Of a stretch of DNA of 64,000 nucleotides, positions 34,197-42,562 are shown one piece after another; within the stretch, counting starts at the first letter, position 1, and each line of letters opens with the position of its first letter. The translations under genes were made by a program, and so were the position numbers. Below the pieces are notes generated by a model. The model made no database searches and was not told where the DNA came from. It saw only the letters and a list, made by a program, of their open reading frames with translations. This DNA is from Ruminococcus flavefaciens. Its GTDB lineage: Bacteria; Bacillota; Clostridia; Oscillospirales; Ruminococcaceae. The DNA lies in contig NZ_FNWV01000003.1 in NCBI RefSeq assembly GCF_900108555.1, positions 124,334 to 188,333 on the forward strand. The letters are read 5' to 3'.

Positions 34197-34881
34197 ATTC
34201 ACCTTTTTTATAATCTAATAAATCTCCTATTGTTTCGATATTTCCGCCTGTTGAATTGATAGCGTATATTTTTAATATACAAGAGGCATCAACGGAATCG
34301 ATACGCCCATTTTTGTCAGCATCAAGACGGTTAATAAAGTCTGAATAAGGATCATATTCGTATGGAATATATAATTCGTGTCCAAAAACATTAACAGTTA
34401 CAGGTTCATTTAAATATATAGTTGGTATTAAAGTAATGGTAAATAATTCTCCTGTATTATCCATACCGTAAACAGATGAAAAATATTTATATTCATAACC
34501 AACGTTTTCTTTTTCATATATTTCTTTTTTTGAAAAATTTTCTGGATTGTGAAAAATTGAATTTGATAAATTAACTTTTGAATAGAATGTATCTGTGGGA
34601 TACGTTATTTTTCCAAATTCATATGTATGACTTCCGCCAAAATCTCTTTGAGGATTATGTGTTACTTTTATTTCTATTTTATTGTTGTTATATACATTAG
34701 CAGTACATTCAAGATACTCAAAGGTTCCACTGTAAGATGTATTTTTATATGAAGCATTAAATGTTTCGGTTTTTATTATTTTTTCTTTATTTTTCGTATT
34801 GTTTTCAGATATAGCAGCTGAATTAGCTGAAGCACCAAGAATAAAAGCAAAAGCCAAAGAAATAAAATTATTGACAATCAT
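34195..34881 (-). CDS. secreted protein with a C-terminal dockerin-like repeat
   Basis: This 228-residue protein has an N-terminal hydrophobic segment (MIVNNFISLAFAFILGASANSAA) that fits a signal peptide. The middle domain (about 35-180) is beta-rich and unrecognised. The C terminus has RLDADKNGRIDSVDASCILKIYAINSTGGN, the Ca-binding repeat style of Ruminococcus dockerins (D-x-D-x-N/D-G-x-I/V-D-x-x-D-A-S). Only one clear repeat is present, where dockerins have two. The gene is strikingly AT-rich compared with its neighbours, which suggests acquisition or weak expression. It is divergent from an XRE regulator. Confidence 0.75.
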   Translation of the reverse strand: MIVNNFISLAFAFILGASANSAAISENNTKNKEKIIKTETFNASYKNTSYSGTFEYLECTANVYNNNKIEIKVTHNPQRDFGGSHTYEFGKITYPTDTFYSKVNLSNSIFHNPENFSKKEIYEKENVGYEYKYFSSVYGMDNTGELFTITLIPTIYLNEPVTVNVFGHELYIPYEYDPYSDFINRLDADKNGRIDSVDASCILKIYAINSTGGNIETIGDLLDYKKGE

Positions 34882-34900
34882 AATATACCTCCAAAAAAGT

Positions 34901-34921
34901 TATAGGACTATATGTCCTATA
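34901..34921. promoter_or_regulatory. palindromic operator overlapping the start site of the dockerin gene
   Basis: The stem tataggac/gtcctata around tatat lies at the expected transcription start, just downstream of a perfect promoter. A second copy occurs at 35021. It is a likely repressor site for the divergent XRE protein. Confidence 0.65.
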
Positions 34922-34924
34922 AAT

Positions 34925-34953
34925 ATTATACTCTCTTTGTGAATGATTGTCAA
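34925..34953 (-). promoter_or_regulatory. perfect sigma-A promoter of the dockerin gene
   Basis: On the minus strand TTGACA (34948-34953), 17 bases and TATAAT (34925-34930). The operator at 34901 overlaps the predicted start site. Confidence 0.85.
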
Positions 34954-34962
34954 TACTTTCCA

Positions 34963-35004
34963 CGTAATTTACAAATTTACCGCGTAATTTACAAATTTGT
35001 AAAT
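34963..35004. repeat. tandem cgtaatttacaaattt units and an 18-bp palindrome
   Basis: The 16-base word cgtaatttacaaattt occurs at 34963 and 34983 (20-base period). The second continues into a perfect palindrome, atttacaaatttgtaaat (34987-35004). A related palindrome, tttgtaaatttacaaa, occurs at 35101. Confidence 0.75.
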
Positions 35005-35020
35005 CTTTACAAAAATCATT

Positions 35021-35035
35021 AGGACTATCTGTCCT
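35021..35035. promoter_or_regulatory. second operator copy (aggac/gtcct)
   Basis: aggactatctgtcct repeats the palindrome at 34905-34918 with one central change. It lies between the divergent genes, upstream of the XRE regulator. Confidence 0.6.
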
Positions 35036-35100
35036 ATATCTTCTTAAAAAAAAGCTCCTGATTTATAATTAATGTGTAGTCAATAATTAATACATAAGAT

Positions 35101-35116
35101 TTTGTAAATTTACAAA
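35101..35116. promoter_or_regulatory. palindrome just upstream of the XRE ribosome binding site
   Basis: tttgtaaatttacaaa is a perfect 16-base palindrome. It shares the ttgtaaat/atttacaa half-sites with the 34987 palindrome and could be an autoregulatory site. Confidence 0.5.
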
Positions 35117-35131
35117 TACAGGAGGGAAAGT

Positions 35132-35353
35132 ATGTTCGTCAGAATAAGAAATCTTCGTGAAGACAATGACAAGACACAGCAAGAAGTATCGGATTATCTT
35201 TTCTGCGACCAGTCACTTTACTCCAAATATGAGCGCGGACTCCGCGATGTACCCGTGGATATAATCATCAAGCTTGCAGAGCTTTACGGCACGAGCACGG
35301 ATTATATACTTGGGCTTACAGATGAAAAAGAGAAATACCCCATAAAAAGATAA
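35132..35353 (+). CDS. small XRE-family transcriptional regulator
   Basis: This 73-residue protein is a single HTH of the Cro/CI (XRE) type: RIRNLREDNDKTQQEVSDYLFCDQSLYSKYERGLRDVPVDIIIKLAELYGTSTDYILGLTD. aggaggg precedes the ATG. It is divergent from the dockerin-like gene and separated by two sets of palindromes, so it probably controls that promoter and itself. It has its own terminator. Confidence 0.88.
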   Translation: MFVRIRNLREDNDKTQQEVSDYLFCDQSLYSKYERGLRDVPVDIIIKLAELYGTSTDYILGLTDEKEKYPIKR

Positions 35354-35355
35354 AC

Positions 35356-35386
35356 CCCCTTACATATTTTTGTAAGGGGATTTTTT
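35356..35386 (+). terminator. intrinsic terminator of the XRE gene
   Basis: The stem ccccttaca/tgtaagggg is followed by six T, directly after the stop codon. It abuts the end of the convergent gene. Confidence 0.9.
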
Positions 35387-35589
35387 CAGTTCATATTAGA
35401 AGCTGAAAGCATTTTAAGGGCGTACGCGATGACCTCATCGGCTGTCGGAACGTCACCCGCACCTATTTTATTGATAGGAGCATTTGGATTTTTGCAGGCT
35501 TCGAGAATAGATTTGTTTATCTCTTCCTTTACCTCTTCGGTGGAAACTTTGTGTTTTAATGCAACGTCTTTGAAAATATCATCGTTCAT
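35386..35589 (-). CDS. small conserved-looking protein, unknown function
   Basis: This is a 67-residue acidic protein (MNDDIFKDVALKHKVSTEEVKEEINKSILEAC...). Similar small proteins, sometimes labelled Spo0A-C-like, occur in clostridia; they are short HTH-like helical proteins of unknown role. A good agggggat-type site precedes the ATG. It lies in the same direction as the flavin reductase and spo0A. Confidence 0.6.
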   Translation of the reverse strand: MNDDIFKDVALKHKVSTEEVKEEINKSILEACKNPNAPINKIGAGDVPTADEVIAYALKMLSASNMN

Positions 35590-35661
35590 TGCATATCCCC
35601 CTTTTCTTTAATAATAATATTAGATTGCTTACCGATAAAAGCAATAGCTAATCAAAAGTGA

Positions 35662-36171
35662 TTATTCCTTTACATATACTCCCACGATCTCGGAGATATA
35701 TGCACGGTGATAAGCGTCACCGTTAAAGAATTTTTCAGGGATACCGTCATCTGTGATGAAACCGCTTTCCTGAAGGTCATAGCTGTAGAGCTTACGGCAG
35801 ACGAGTACGAGCTCGGCTTCCTCGAAAGTCATACAGCCGTCTATCTCAGCAGGAGTAAGACCTGCTTCCTTAGCCTTATCGCAGTCTCTGCCCGAATGAG
35901 AGCCGCAGAAGGAAAGAGCATTTCTGAACTCCTCACCTAAGAATGAAGCGGTATAACATTCGTTTTCCTCAACGAATCCAAAGGTATAACGTGTAGGTCT
36001 GATGTAGCAGGTGAGGACATTTTTGTTCCAGAGAACGCCTATTTGTCCCCATGAAGCTGTCATCGTGTTGAAGCTTTCTTTGTTTCCGCCTGTCAGAAGC
36101 ATCCACTGCTTGCCGATCTTGTCAAAAGGATTAAAAGAAAGCTCGCTTATTTCGATTTTTTTAAAAGCCAT
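35662..36171 (-). CDS. flavin reductase-like domain protein
   Basis: This 169-residue protein has the FMN-binding split-barrel fold of the flavin reductase-like (DIM6/NTAB) family: KQWMLLTGGNKESFNTMTASWGQIGVLWNKNVLTCYIRP and NECYTASFLGEEFRNALSFCGSHSGRD. The substrate is unknown. It lies downstream of spo0A but separated by 57 bases. Confidence 0.82.
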   Translation of the reverse strand: MAFKKIEISELSFNPFDKIGKQWMLLTGGNKESFNTMTASWGQIGVLWNKNVLTCYIRPTRYTFGFVEENECYTASFLGEEFRNALSFCGSHSGRDCDKAKEAGLTPAEIDGCMTFEEAELVLVCRKLYSYDLQESGFITDDGIPEKFFNGDAYHRAYISEIVGVYVKE

Positions 36172-36228
36172 GGTGATTCTCCTTTACTGTAATATATTTT
36201 ATTCGGTATCACCGCGGCTTATGATATA

Positions 36229-36984
36229 TCAGAAAGCTTTCAGCGCGTTTTTATAGCGCAGACGCAGCTTATCCGTAATAAGCGCGATAAATTCCGAATT
36301 AGTAGGTTTACCTTTGCCCGTATCAACGGTATAGCCGAAAAAAGAGTTAAGAGTGTCAACATTTCCTCTGTCCCATGCGATCTCAATGGCGTGACGTATA
36401 GCACGTTCAACTCGTGACGAGGTGGTATCGTATATACCTGCCACAGTGGGATACAGGAGCTTTGTAACGCTGTCAAGGAGAGTTTTGTCCTTGATAGAAT
36501 AGAGTATAGCCGTCCTGAGATAGTGATAGCCTTTGATGTGTGCAGGAACGCCAAGCTGATGTATCATGTCAGTAACTACTACTTCCATGTCATCGCTGAA
36601 GCTGTTGACTCTGTCACCCAGTGAAGAGTTTATAGCACTGCAAAGATCATCTGCACTGCAAGGACGCAGCAGAAATTTAGAAGCACCGTTTTCTGTCACC
36701 TGTCTTTCGATGAACTCATTGTCGTAAGCAGACGTTATGATGAATACAGGGGTTTTAATGCCCATTTCCTTAACAGCTCTCATAACGGTAATAACATCGC
36801 CGTTCTGAGAGGATATGTCCATTACAGCAACATCGGGGGGATCTTTTTTGATAGACTCCAGTATGATGCCGCAGTCATTACGTCTTGTATACGCATACAT
36901 TCCCTTTTCGCGGAGCTTATTTGCTATGCTCACGCCTGTCTCGGCAGAATCATCGCCGATAAGTACTTTTACCTTGTTATTCAT
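36229..36984 (-). CDS. spo0A: sporulation master regulator Spo0A, divergent receiver
   Basis: Spo0A (251 aa) is the phosphorelay response regulator that starts sporulation. The receiver (1 to about 120) has the acidic pair Asp11/Asp12 and the phosphoacceptor Asp56 in [12 protein letters not shown]. The invariant Lys of the usual KP dipeptide is Arg107 (FLLRPC), and the MPHLDG-type loop is replaced. The DNA-binding domain (about 135-251) is highly conserved: [68 protein letters not shown] hairpin lies in its leader (37005-37021). Confidence 0.92.
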   Translation of the reverse strand: MNNKVKVLIGDDSAETGVSIANKLREKGMYAYTRRNDCGIILESIKKDPPDVAVMDISSQNGDVITVMRAVKEMGIKTPVFIITSAYDNEFIERQVTENGASKFLLRPCSADDLCSAINSSLGDRVNSFSDDMEVVVTDMIHQLGVPAHIKGYHYLRTAILYSIKDKTLLDSVTKLLYPTVAGIYDTTSSRVERAIRHAIEIAWDRGNVDTLNSFFGYTVDTGKGKPTNSEFIALITDKLRLRYKNALKAF

Positions 36985-37173
36985 GATTTATACCTCCTCT
37001 TGTTCAGCGGTTTTCGACCGCTTATTAATGATATCATATCACAAAAGGAGCTGCAACGATTTATTTTAAGGGATTTGGTAGTATTTGTTCGGAAAATGTA
37101 TCAACAGAGAGGCGGTGAAAAACACCGTCGGAAAAGGTTGTCACAAAAGACGGAAATCAGGTGAAAAGACGAA
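36985..37173. other. spo0A upstream region
   Basis: This 189-base region contains a hairpin agcggt/accgct (37005-37021) in the probable leader, and a ttcgacc word that is close to a Spo0A box (ttcgaca). No clear sigma-A promoter was seen. Confidence 0.35.
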
Positions 37174-38484
37174 TTACTTCCGCTTTTTTCTGTGCAGAAC
37201 TGCTTCTGACATTTCTCTTACGTTTGTACCCTCGGGGAAAAGCTTGTCGGCAAGCTTCTGAAGAGGGTTTTTTTTGATTTTTTCCATATGGACAGGGGCA
37301 AGCTTCGGCTCACTTGCAGCCTTGCCCCAATTTTTCTTTTCTTTATCCGAAAGAAGCGGGAAAATAATATTTCTGTCGCCGATATAGCTGTGATTTTCGA
37401 GGAATTCCAGCGGCAGTCGACAGCCTTCGCTGCCGTATTTCCCGATAAAATCCCCGAAATGGAAGTACAGCATATCCTTGAAATCGTCTCTTCCGTCGGT
37501 GATCTTCTGATTTTTTTCCATTGCCTCTATGAGAGACTTCTGCATATCGGTCTCGGGTTCAAAATCCTCAATGAGTGAAAGCGGACCGAGTATCATAAAT
37601 CCTATCATGTATTCATCAAGGCAGAAGTCGCTGTGGGGCTTTTTATTCTGCGGAACATCAAAGCCGTAAGCCGCATAAAGTGCGAAAGCGGACCTTAAAG
37701 CCATGCATTTTTCGCTGTCGATATCGAATATGAGCTTTTCCTCGATAAATCCGCGGAGTCGTCCTGATTTTATCATGAGGGGCTGAACTGATTGCAGCAT
37801 TACAGCCTTCATACCTCTGACTATAGCGGCTTCCACATCTTTTGAGAAGTCGCCGCCGATATGGAGGATATTGTTTGCTTCAACACCCGATTTTTTTATG
37901 ACCACATCAAGATAACCTGTTTCTGCCGAATCGGGTATATTCTGTTCTGACGGGATTATTACCGAGTCATATCCGCCGTAGCCGCAGTTGCAGAGTATCT
38001 TGACCACAACATCGCGTGGATAATAAGATGCAGAAGTAACGATTATCTTGTTTTTGCAGTCCTTAGCCTTATCGAAGAGAAGCTTTCCTATTTTTCGCGG
38101 AAAAGCGAAATGCTCTATAAGGTCACATTCCCTTGTCATGAGCCTTTCCCTGCCCGTGGGAGTGATCCCGCTCATTTTAGCAAAGATATTGTATATCTTT
38201 TCAAGGGTAACATTGCCCTTTGCACTGTATTTCTTCTCAGCCGCCTTTTGTGCTTCGATACGAAGCTGTGTAAAGGACTTGTCTGAGGTAGTCAGCAGCG
38301 CGAAATCCTCCTCCATGAAGAGAAACATATCCTCAGGTCTGGAAAAGGGAGTAATGACGAGAGTATCCCATAGCTTGAAGCTTATAGCTCTGTGGTCGTT
38401 TCTTTCGACCTCATGGAGCGTTTTTACAAGTATCTCGTCCTGTGCCGCAGAGAGCGGTCTTTTTGGGTGAAACTCTCCGTCCAT
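37174..38484 (-). CDS. HAD-like protein lacking the catalytic Asp
   Basis: This is 436 residues. The N-terminal half has the HAD fold layout: motif I AISFKLWDTL (34-43), a helical cap, motif II/III region IIVTSASYYPRDVV, and motif IV NILHIGGDFSKDVEAAI. In active relatives motif I reads FD-x-F-D-T-L with the first Asp as nucleophile; here that residue is Lys37. The C-terminal half (about 260-436) is unassigned. It precedes GH26 and GH95 in the reverse direction of transcription. It may be a regulatory or binding paralogue of HAD proteins found with glycosyltransferases. Confidence 0.72.
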   Translation of the reverse strand: MDGEFHPKRPLSAAQDEILVKTLHEVERNDHRAISFKLWDTLVITPFSRPEDMFLFMEEDFALLTTSDKSFTQLRIEAQKAAEKKYSAKGNVTLEKIYNIFAKMSGITPTGRERLMTRECDLIEHFAFPRKIGKLLFDKAKDCKNKIIVTSASYYPRDVVVKILCNCGYGGYDSVIIPSEQNIPDSAETGYLDVVIKKSGVEANNILHIGGDFSKDVEAAIVRGMKAVMLQSVQPLMIKSGRLRGFIEEKLIFDIDSEKCMALRSAFALYAAYGFDVPQNKKPHSDFCLDEYMIGFMILGPLSLIEDFEPETDMQKSLIEAMEKNQKITDGRDDFKDMLYFHFGDFIGKYGSEGCRLPLEFLENHSYIGDRNIIFPLLSDKEKKNWGKAASEPKLAPVHMEKIKKNPLQKLADKLFPEGTNVREMSEAVLHRKKRK

Positions 38485-38497
38485 TTAATACCTCCTT

Positions 38498-40168
38498 TTA
38501 GTCGGTTGCAGAAGCAGTTTCTTCTTCGGTATCTTTTTCAGCTTCGGGAGGCTCTATACCTCTGAGCTTGCGGTATTCGTCAAGAGTCATAGCACCGTCG
38601 GAGTTATAAGCTCTTATCATAGCGTCCTTGCTGGTGAATTCCTCACTGTATTCGCCTTTTTCGTTCTGTATGTACTTTCCGTACCATACGCTGAAGAACG
38701 ACCATACGGCATTATCACGGAAAGCTGCGTCTATATCGGGAATACTTCCGCACTCACTTATAGCGATGAGCTTGTCACTGCCCACGAATTTCTGAACAGC
38801 GGCGAATTCTTCATAAAATCTGTTTCCGTAGTCTTTTTCGTTCTTGACGTAAAGGTCAACGGCAGCTATATCGAAAGTACGTCTGTCAACAAGAGTAGTA
38901 TCGCTCTGACCGTTCCATATCCAGATAAGGTTGTCCAGCTCGAAATACTTGGTCAGGCGTTCGTAGAGCAGGTTCCACAGCCACTTGTAAGCGTCAGGAC
39001 CTTTTGCGCCCCACCAGTACCAGTCACCGTAGCCCTCGGGCAGCGGTCTCCACAGTACAGGAACTCCCCTGTTTTTCAGTGAAGTGAGCTGACCTGCCAT
39101 ATTATCTATATCCAGTATGAGCCCGTAACATTCCTTGGAAATATTTCCCTTGCTGTAAAGCTCACGAAGCTCTTCCTCGGTGAGCTCTGCGATCTTTTCC
39201 TCGGTAACGGCTTTTGAAAGGTCAAAGTCAGTGTCATCTGCGGTCATAGCACTTTTCTTGTCGGAAGGTGACTTCCAGTACCAGCTTACGCAGGAGATGC
39301 CGCCGTTCAAGTACCACTCGGCAGCAGCGTCCACTTCCCTGAAGCTCTCGTCAAGATCACCGTGAGAGACTTCAAAGTTTGAGCAGCGAATAGCAGGGTA
39401 TTTGCCTGTAGTACGGTAGATAAGGTCAAGCTCGGAATTATCTCCGCCGTAAGCATATTGACCTGTTATCATGTATTTTCCGTAGTTTTCGGAAAGGAAG
39501 CTCATAAGCTCCTTTGCCGATTTTGCCGCATTTTTGTTTACCAGCTCTCCCTTAGCGTCATAGCTTATGTCGCTGAGGGAGGTATTATTTTCTATTTTCA
39601 GATAATCGAGGCACATTTCGCCGTTTTCGGGAGTAATTTCAAGCTTCTGCTTGCCTTTTGTGAGGAAAACTCCGTATACGGTGATATATGTAAACTGATT
39701 ATTGTCGGTAGTCTTGAATACTGTAAGCTGTTCGTCGCCAAGCTTTAAGCGGCAGTTTACAGCCTTTTCTGACAGTATATTGAATGAAAGGTCATAGTGC
39801 TGATTGCTGGGGACATCTATCTCAAAAACCACAGAAGCCTTGCCTTCGTTCCCGAATTTGGTAACGTAACCGTCACCGCTGAATTCGGGCTTGTTGGTGT
39901 CCACAGCAGCACCGCCTTTGAGTTCGGCTTTTTCGGCTTCGTAGAGGTTGCCCGACTGTTTTTTCTCTATTTCAGGGAAAGTAACGGGATAATCGGGAAA
40001 GGTCTCAACAGGCTCTGTCTTAGTGGCTTCCGCAGTACTTTTTGCAGTAGTTTCCTCTATGATGGGCACAGAGGATGTAATAGGTTTTTTGCTGTTGCTG
40101 CAAGCCGCAAAAATAGAAGCACCTGCTCCTATAGCAACGGCAACAGCAGCTATCTTGCGAATATCCAT
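38498..40168 (-). CDS. GH26 beta-mannanase-like lipoprotein with CBM35-like domain
   Basis: This 556-residue protein has a lipoprotein signal (lipobox ending at Cys23), a Thr/Glu-rich linker, and a CBM35-like module (about 74-195, with YEAEKAELKGG and LDYLKIEN). The GH26 catalytic domain (about 215-510) follows. The acid/base is Glu378 in VLWRPLPEGYGDWYWWG and the nucleophile Glu472 in AISECGS. Most GH26 enzymes have His before the acid/base; here it is Pro377. It probably acts on mannan at the cell surface. It is followed by GH95 upstream. Confidence 0.85.
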   Translation of the reverse strand: MDIRKIAAVAVAIGAGASIFAACSNSKKPITSSVPIIEETTAKSTAEATKTEPVETFPDYPVTFPEIEKKQSGNLYEAEKAELKGGAAVDTNKPEFSGDGYVTKFGNEGKASVVFEIDVPSNQHYDLSFNILSEKAVNCRLKLGDEQLTVFKTTDNNQFTYITVYGVFLTKGKQKLEITPENGEMCLDYLKIENNTSLSDISYDAKGELVNKNAAKSAKELMSFLSENYGKYMITGQYAYGGDNSELDLIYRTTGKYPAIRCSNFEVSHGDLDESFREVDAAAEWYLNGGISCVSWYWKSPSDKKSAMTADDTDFDLSKAVTEEKIAELTEEELRELYSKGNISKECYGLILDIDNMAGQLTSLKNRGVPVLWRPLPEGYGDWYWWGAKGPDAYKWLWNLLYERLTKYFELDNLIWIWNGQSDTTLVDRRTFDIAAVDLYVKNEKDYGNRFYEEFAAVQKFVGSDKLIAISECGSIPDIDAAFRDNAVWSFFSVWYGKYIQNEKGEYSEEFTSKDAMIRAYNSDGAMTLDEYRKLRGIEPPEAEKDTEEETASATD

Positions 40169-40186
40169 TTATTCCTCCTAAGGGTA

Positions 40187-42508
40187 TCAGGCTTTGACAG
40201 TATATTTCTTGCCCTTTTCTGTATCAAAGATGATAACGCCGTCCTCGATACGTGAATTTACAGATATACCGTCACAGGTAATGCTTGCAACGCAGTTTGC
40301 GCGGAGATGCATCTCTCCGTCAGCATCGGAATATATATCGGCTGTAGTGAGCTTATTCTCGATCCAGTAGATGTCAAAGGTATATCCGCCCTTTGCTTTG
40401 AGACCCTTAACGTGACCGCTCTTCCATTCATCGGGGATTGCAGGGAGCAGGTCTATCTCGCCGCAGCAGCTCTGTAAAAGAGCCTCAGCGATAGCGGCAG
40501 TGCCGCCGAAATTGGCATCTATCTGGAAGTTATGCTCTGAATTTGTCATATTGGGGTTAGTAGAGTGTGAGAGCAGGCGTTTGAGGTTTTCGTATACCAT
40601 ACGGCTGTCGTAAAGTCTTGCCCACATATTTGTTATCCAGGCGCAGCTCCAGCCCTTTTTGCCGCCGCCGTTGATAAGTCTGCGGACAAGTGTAGCTCTT
40701 GCAGCGTCCGCAAGCTTTGGAGTCCTGTAGGGATTGATAAGGTCGGCAGGGTGGAGAGCGAAGAGCTGAGAGATATGCTTGTGACCGATATCAGACTCGT
40801 CATAGTCCTCTGCCCATTCCATTATCTGTCCGTATTTGCCCACCTGCGGAAGGGGGAGCTTCTGCATCATATTGCTGAGCTTTTCCGCAAATTCGCTGTC
40901 CTTTCCGAGAATATGGGCAGCATTGATGACATCGGCAAAAAGCACTGTGATTATCTGCATATCAATAGCAGGTCCCATGCAGAGGCTTGCTTTCACGCCG
41001 TTTTCGTCGATATATTCGTTTTCGGGAGAAACGGACGGACCTGTTACCAGCTTGCCCTTGCCGTCATCTGTGAGATATTCTGTAAAGAACTCGGCAGCTT
41101 CCTTTAAAATATGGTATTTCTCCTCAAGGAATTCCTTGTCGAGGGTGTATTCATAGTGTTCGTAGATATGGAGAGCCAGCCAAGCACCGCCCATAGGCCA
41201 TATGCTGGAAGTCCTGCACTCGTCCTGCGGTACGGTATCGCCCCATATATCAGTAGAATTATGGCATACGAAGCCCTTGTGTATGCCGTACATCTCCTTT
41301 GCAGTCACTCTTCCGTTGCCGCAGATGCGCTCCATAAGGTCAAAGAGAGGCAGGTGGCACTCGGAGAGGTTGCAGCTTTCGGCTATCCAGTAGCTCATTT
41401 CCGTATTGATATTGAGCTCATAGCGGCTGCCCGAGGGCGATGACATCTGGTCATTCCACAAGCCGTGTAAATTGGCAGGCTGAGTGCCGGGGCGGCTGCA
41501 TGATATCATAAGATATCTTCCGAAATTGAAGTAAAGCTCGATGAGCTTATTGTCATGGATAAGTCTTTCACATTCGGTATTGTCAAGCTCATCGCCTTTG
41601 AGACGGTCGATACGCTCGTCTGTATTCATGAGAGCAAGGTCCTCTTCCTCGCTGTTATCGTTGAGAGAGAGCTCAACGCGGTCGAAAAGCTCCCTGTAGT
41701 CGTTTACGTGGCGGTAGTAAAGCTCCTCGAAATCGCACTGGAGAGCCATTTCAGTATCCACCTGAGCGGATTCCTCATACATTTCGCTGTAAAAGCTTGT
41801 TCTGACCGAGAGAACTATCATTACCTCATCGGCATTTTTCACGCATATCCTGTTTCCCACTGTTGTGAGCTCGCCGCCCTTTGAAGAAGCACCGAGACAG
41901 GCAGCGAAGAATATGCCGTTTTTGCTGCCGCTGCCGCCGTTGAAGAGTATCATGTTCTCACCGCATGGGCGGTTGTCGTCGTAATAGTCGTCACGGCCGC
42001 CGATGCAGCACGAAAGAGAGACAGAAGCAGGCTCTGACGCGGATATGCGCATTACCATAACTTCGTCGGGAGCGGATACAAAGTATTCTTTTGTATATGT
42101 TACGCCGTTCACGGTAAAGGAGGCATCAGCGACTGCGCTTCCGATATCGAGACTGCGGGAGTATTCACGGGCTTTTCCGTCGAGACGGAGCTCAAGCTCC
42201 AGTTCACCGAGCGGCATATAGCGGCGCATATTTGGAGTAACGCCCTGCATTTTACTGAAAGCAGTATCTTCTGCTTCGGAGAGCCTGCCCTCTTTAAGGA
42301 GCTGACGCACTTCTGCGAAGCCTTCCTTTGCCACAGGGTTTATTCTGTGACGCAGACCGCCGGACCATACAGAGTCCTCGTTGATAACGATACTCTCATT
42401 GTCTGGTGTTCCGTATATCATTGCGCCTATACGTCCGTTTCCGATAGGGAGAGCCTCAGAGAAGCTCTCTGCAGGTGAATTGTATTTCATTAAAGTTTCA
42501 GTACTCAT
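40187..42508 (-). CDS. GH95 glycoside hydrolase
   Basis: This 773-residue protein has the GH95 N-terminal domain (MSTETLMKYNSPAESFSEALPIGNGRIGAMIYGTPDNESIVINEDSVWSGG) and an (alpha/alpha)6 catalytic barrel with NTEMSYWIAESCNLSE and NFQIDANFGGTAAIAEALLQS. GH95 includes alpha-L-fucosidases and alpha-L-galactosidases; which one cannot be told here. No signal peptide is visible, so it is probably cytoplasmic and acts on imported oligosaccharides. It lies 18 bases from the GH26 gene and is probably co-transcribed. Confidence 0.9.
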   Translation of the reverse strand: MSTETLMKYNSPAESFSEALPIGNGRIGAMIYGTPDNESIVINEDSVWSGGLRHRINPVAKEGFAEVRQLLKEGRLSEAEDTAFSKMQGVTPNMRRYMPLGELELELRLDGKAREYSRSLDIGSAVADASFTVNGVTYTKEYFVSAPDEVMVMRISASEPASVSLSCCIGGRDDYYDDNRPCGENMILFNGGSGSKNGIFFAACLGASSKGGELTTVGNRICVKNADEVMIVLSVRTSFYSEMYEESAQVDTEMALQCDFEELYYRHVNDYRELFDRVELSLNDNSEEEDLALMNTDERIDRLKGDELDNTECERLIHDNKLIELYFNFGRYLMISCSRPGTQPANLHGLWNDQMSSPSGSRYELNINTEMSYWIAESCNLSECHLPLFDLMERICGNGRVTAKEMYGIHKGFVCHNSTDIWGDTVPQDECRTSSIWPMGGAWLALHIYEHYEYTLDKEFLEEKYHILKEAAEFFTEYLTDDGKGKLVTGPSVSPENEYIDENGVKASLCMGPAIDMQIITVLFADVINAAHILGKDSEFAEKLSNMMQKLPLPQVGKYGQIMEWAEDYDESDIGHKHISQLFALHPADLINPYRTPKLADAARATLVRRLINGGGKKGWSCAWITNMWARLYDSRMVYENLKRLLSHSTNPNMTNSEHNFQIDANFGGTAAIAEALLQSCCGEIDLLPAIPDEWKSGHVKGLKAKGGYTFDIYWIENKLTTADIYSDADGEMHLRANCVASITCDGISVNSRIEDGVIIFDTEKGKKYTVKA

Positions 42509-42562
42509 TTTAAGATCTCCTATGGGATAATGAATCGCTGGGTATGACGTTTATTAAGTATA

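Noticed and set aside
36985..37173. sigma-H or Spo0A-box control of spo0A
   Set aside because: Only one near-match (ttcgacc) was seen and no convincing -10/-35 set, so I did not list it as a site.
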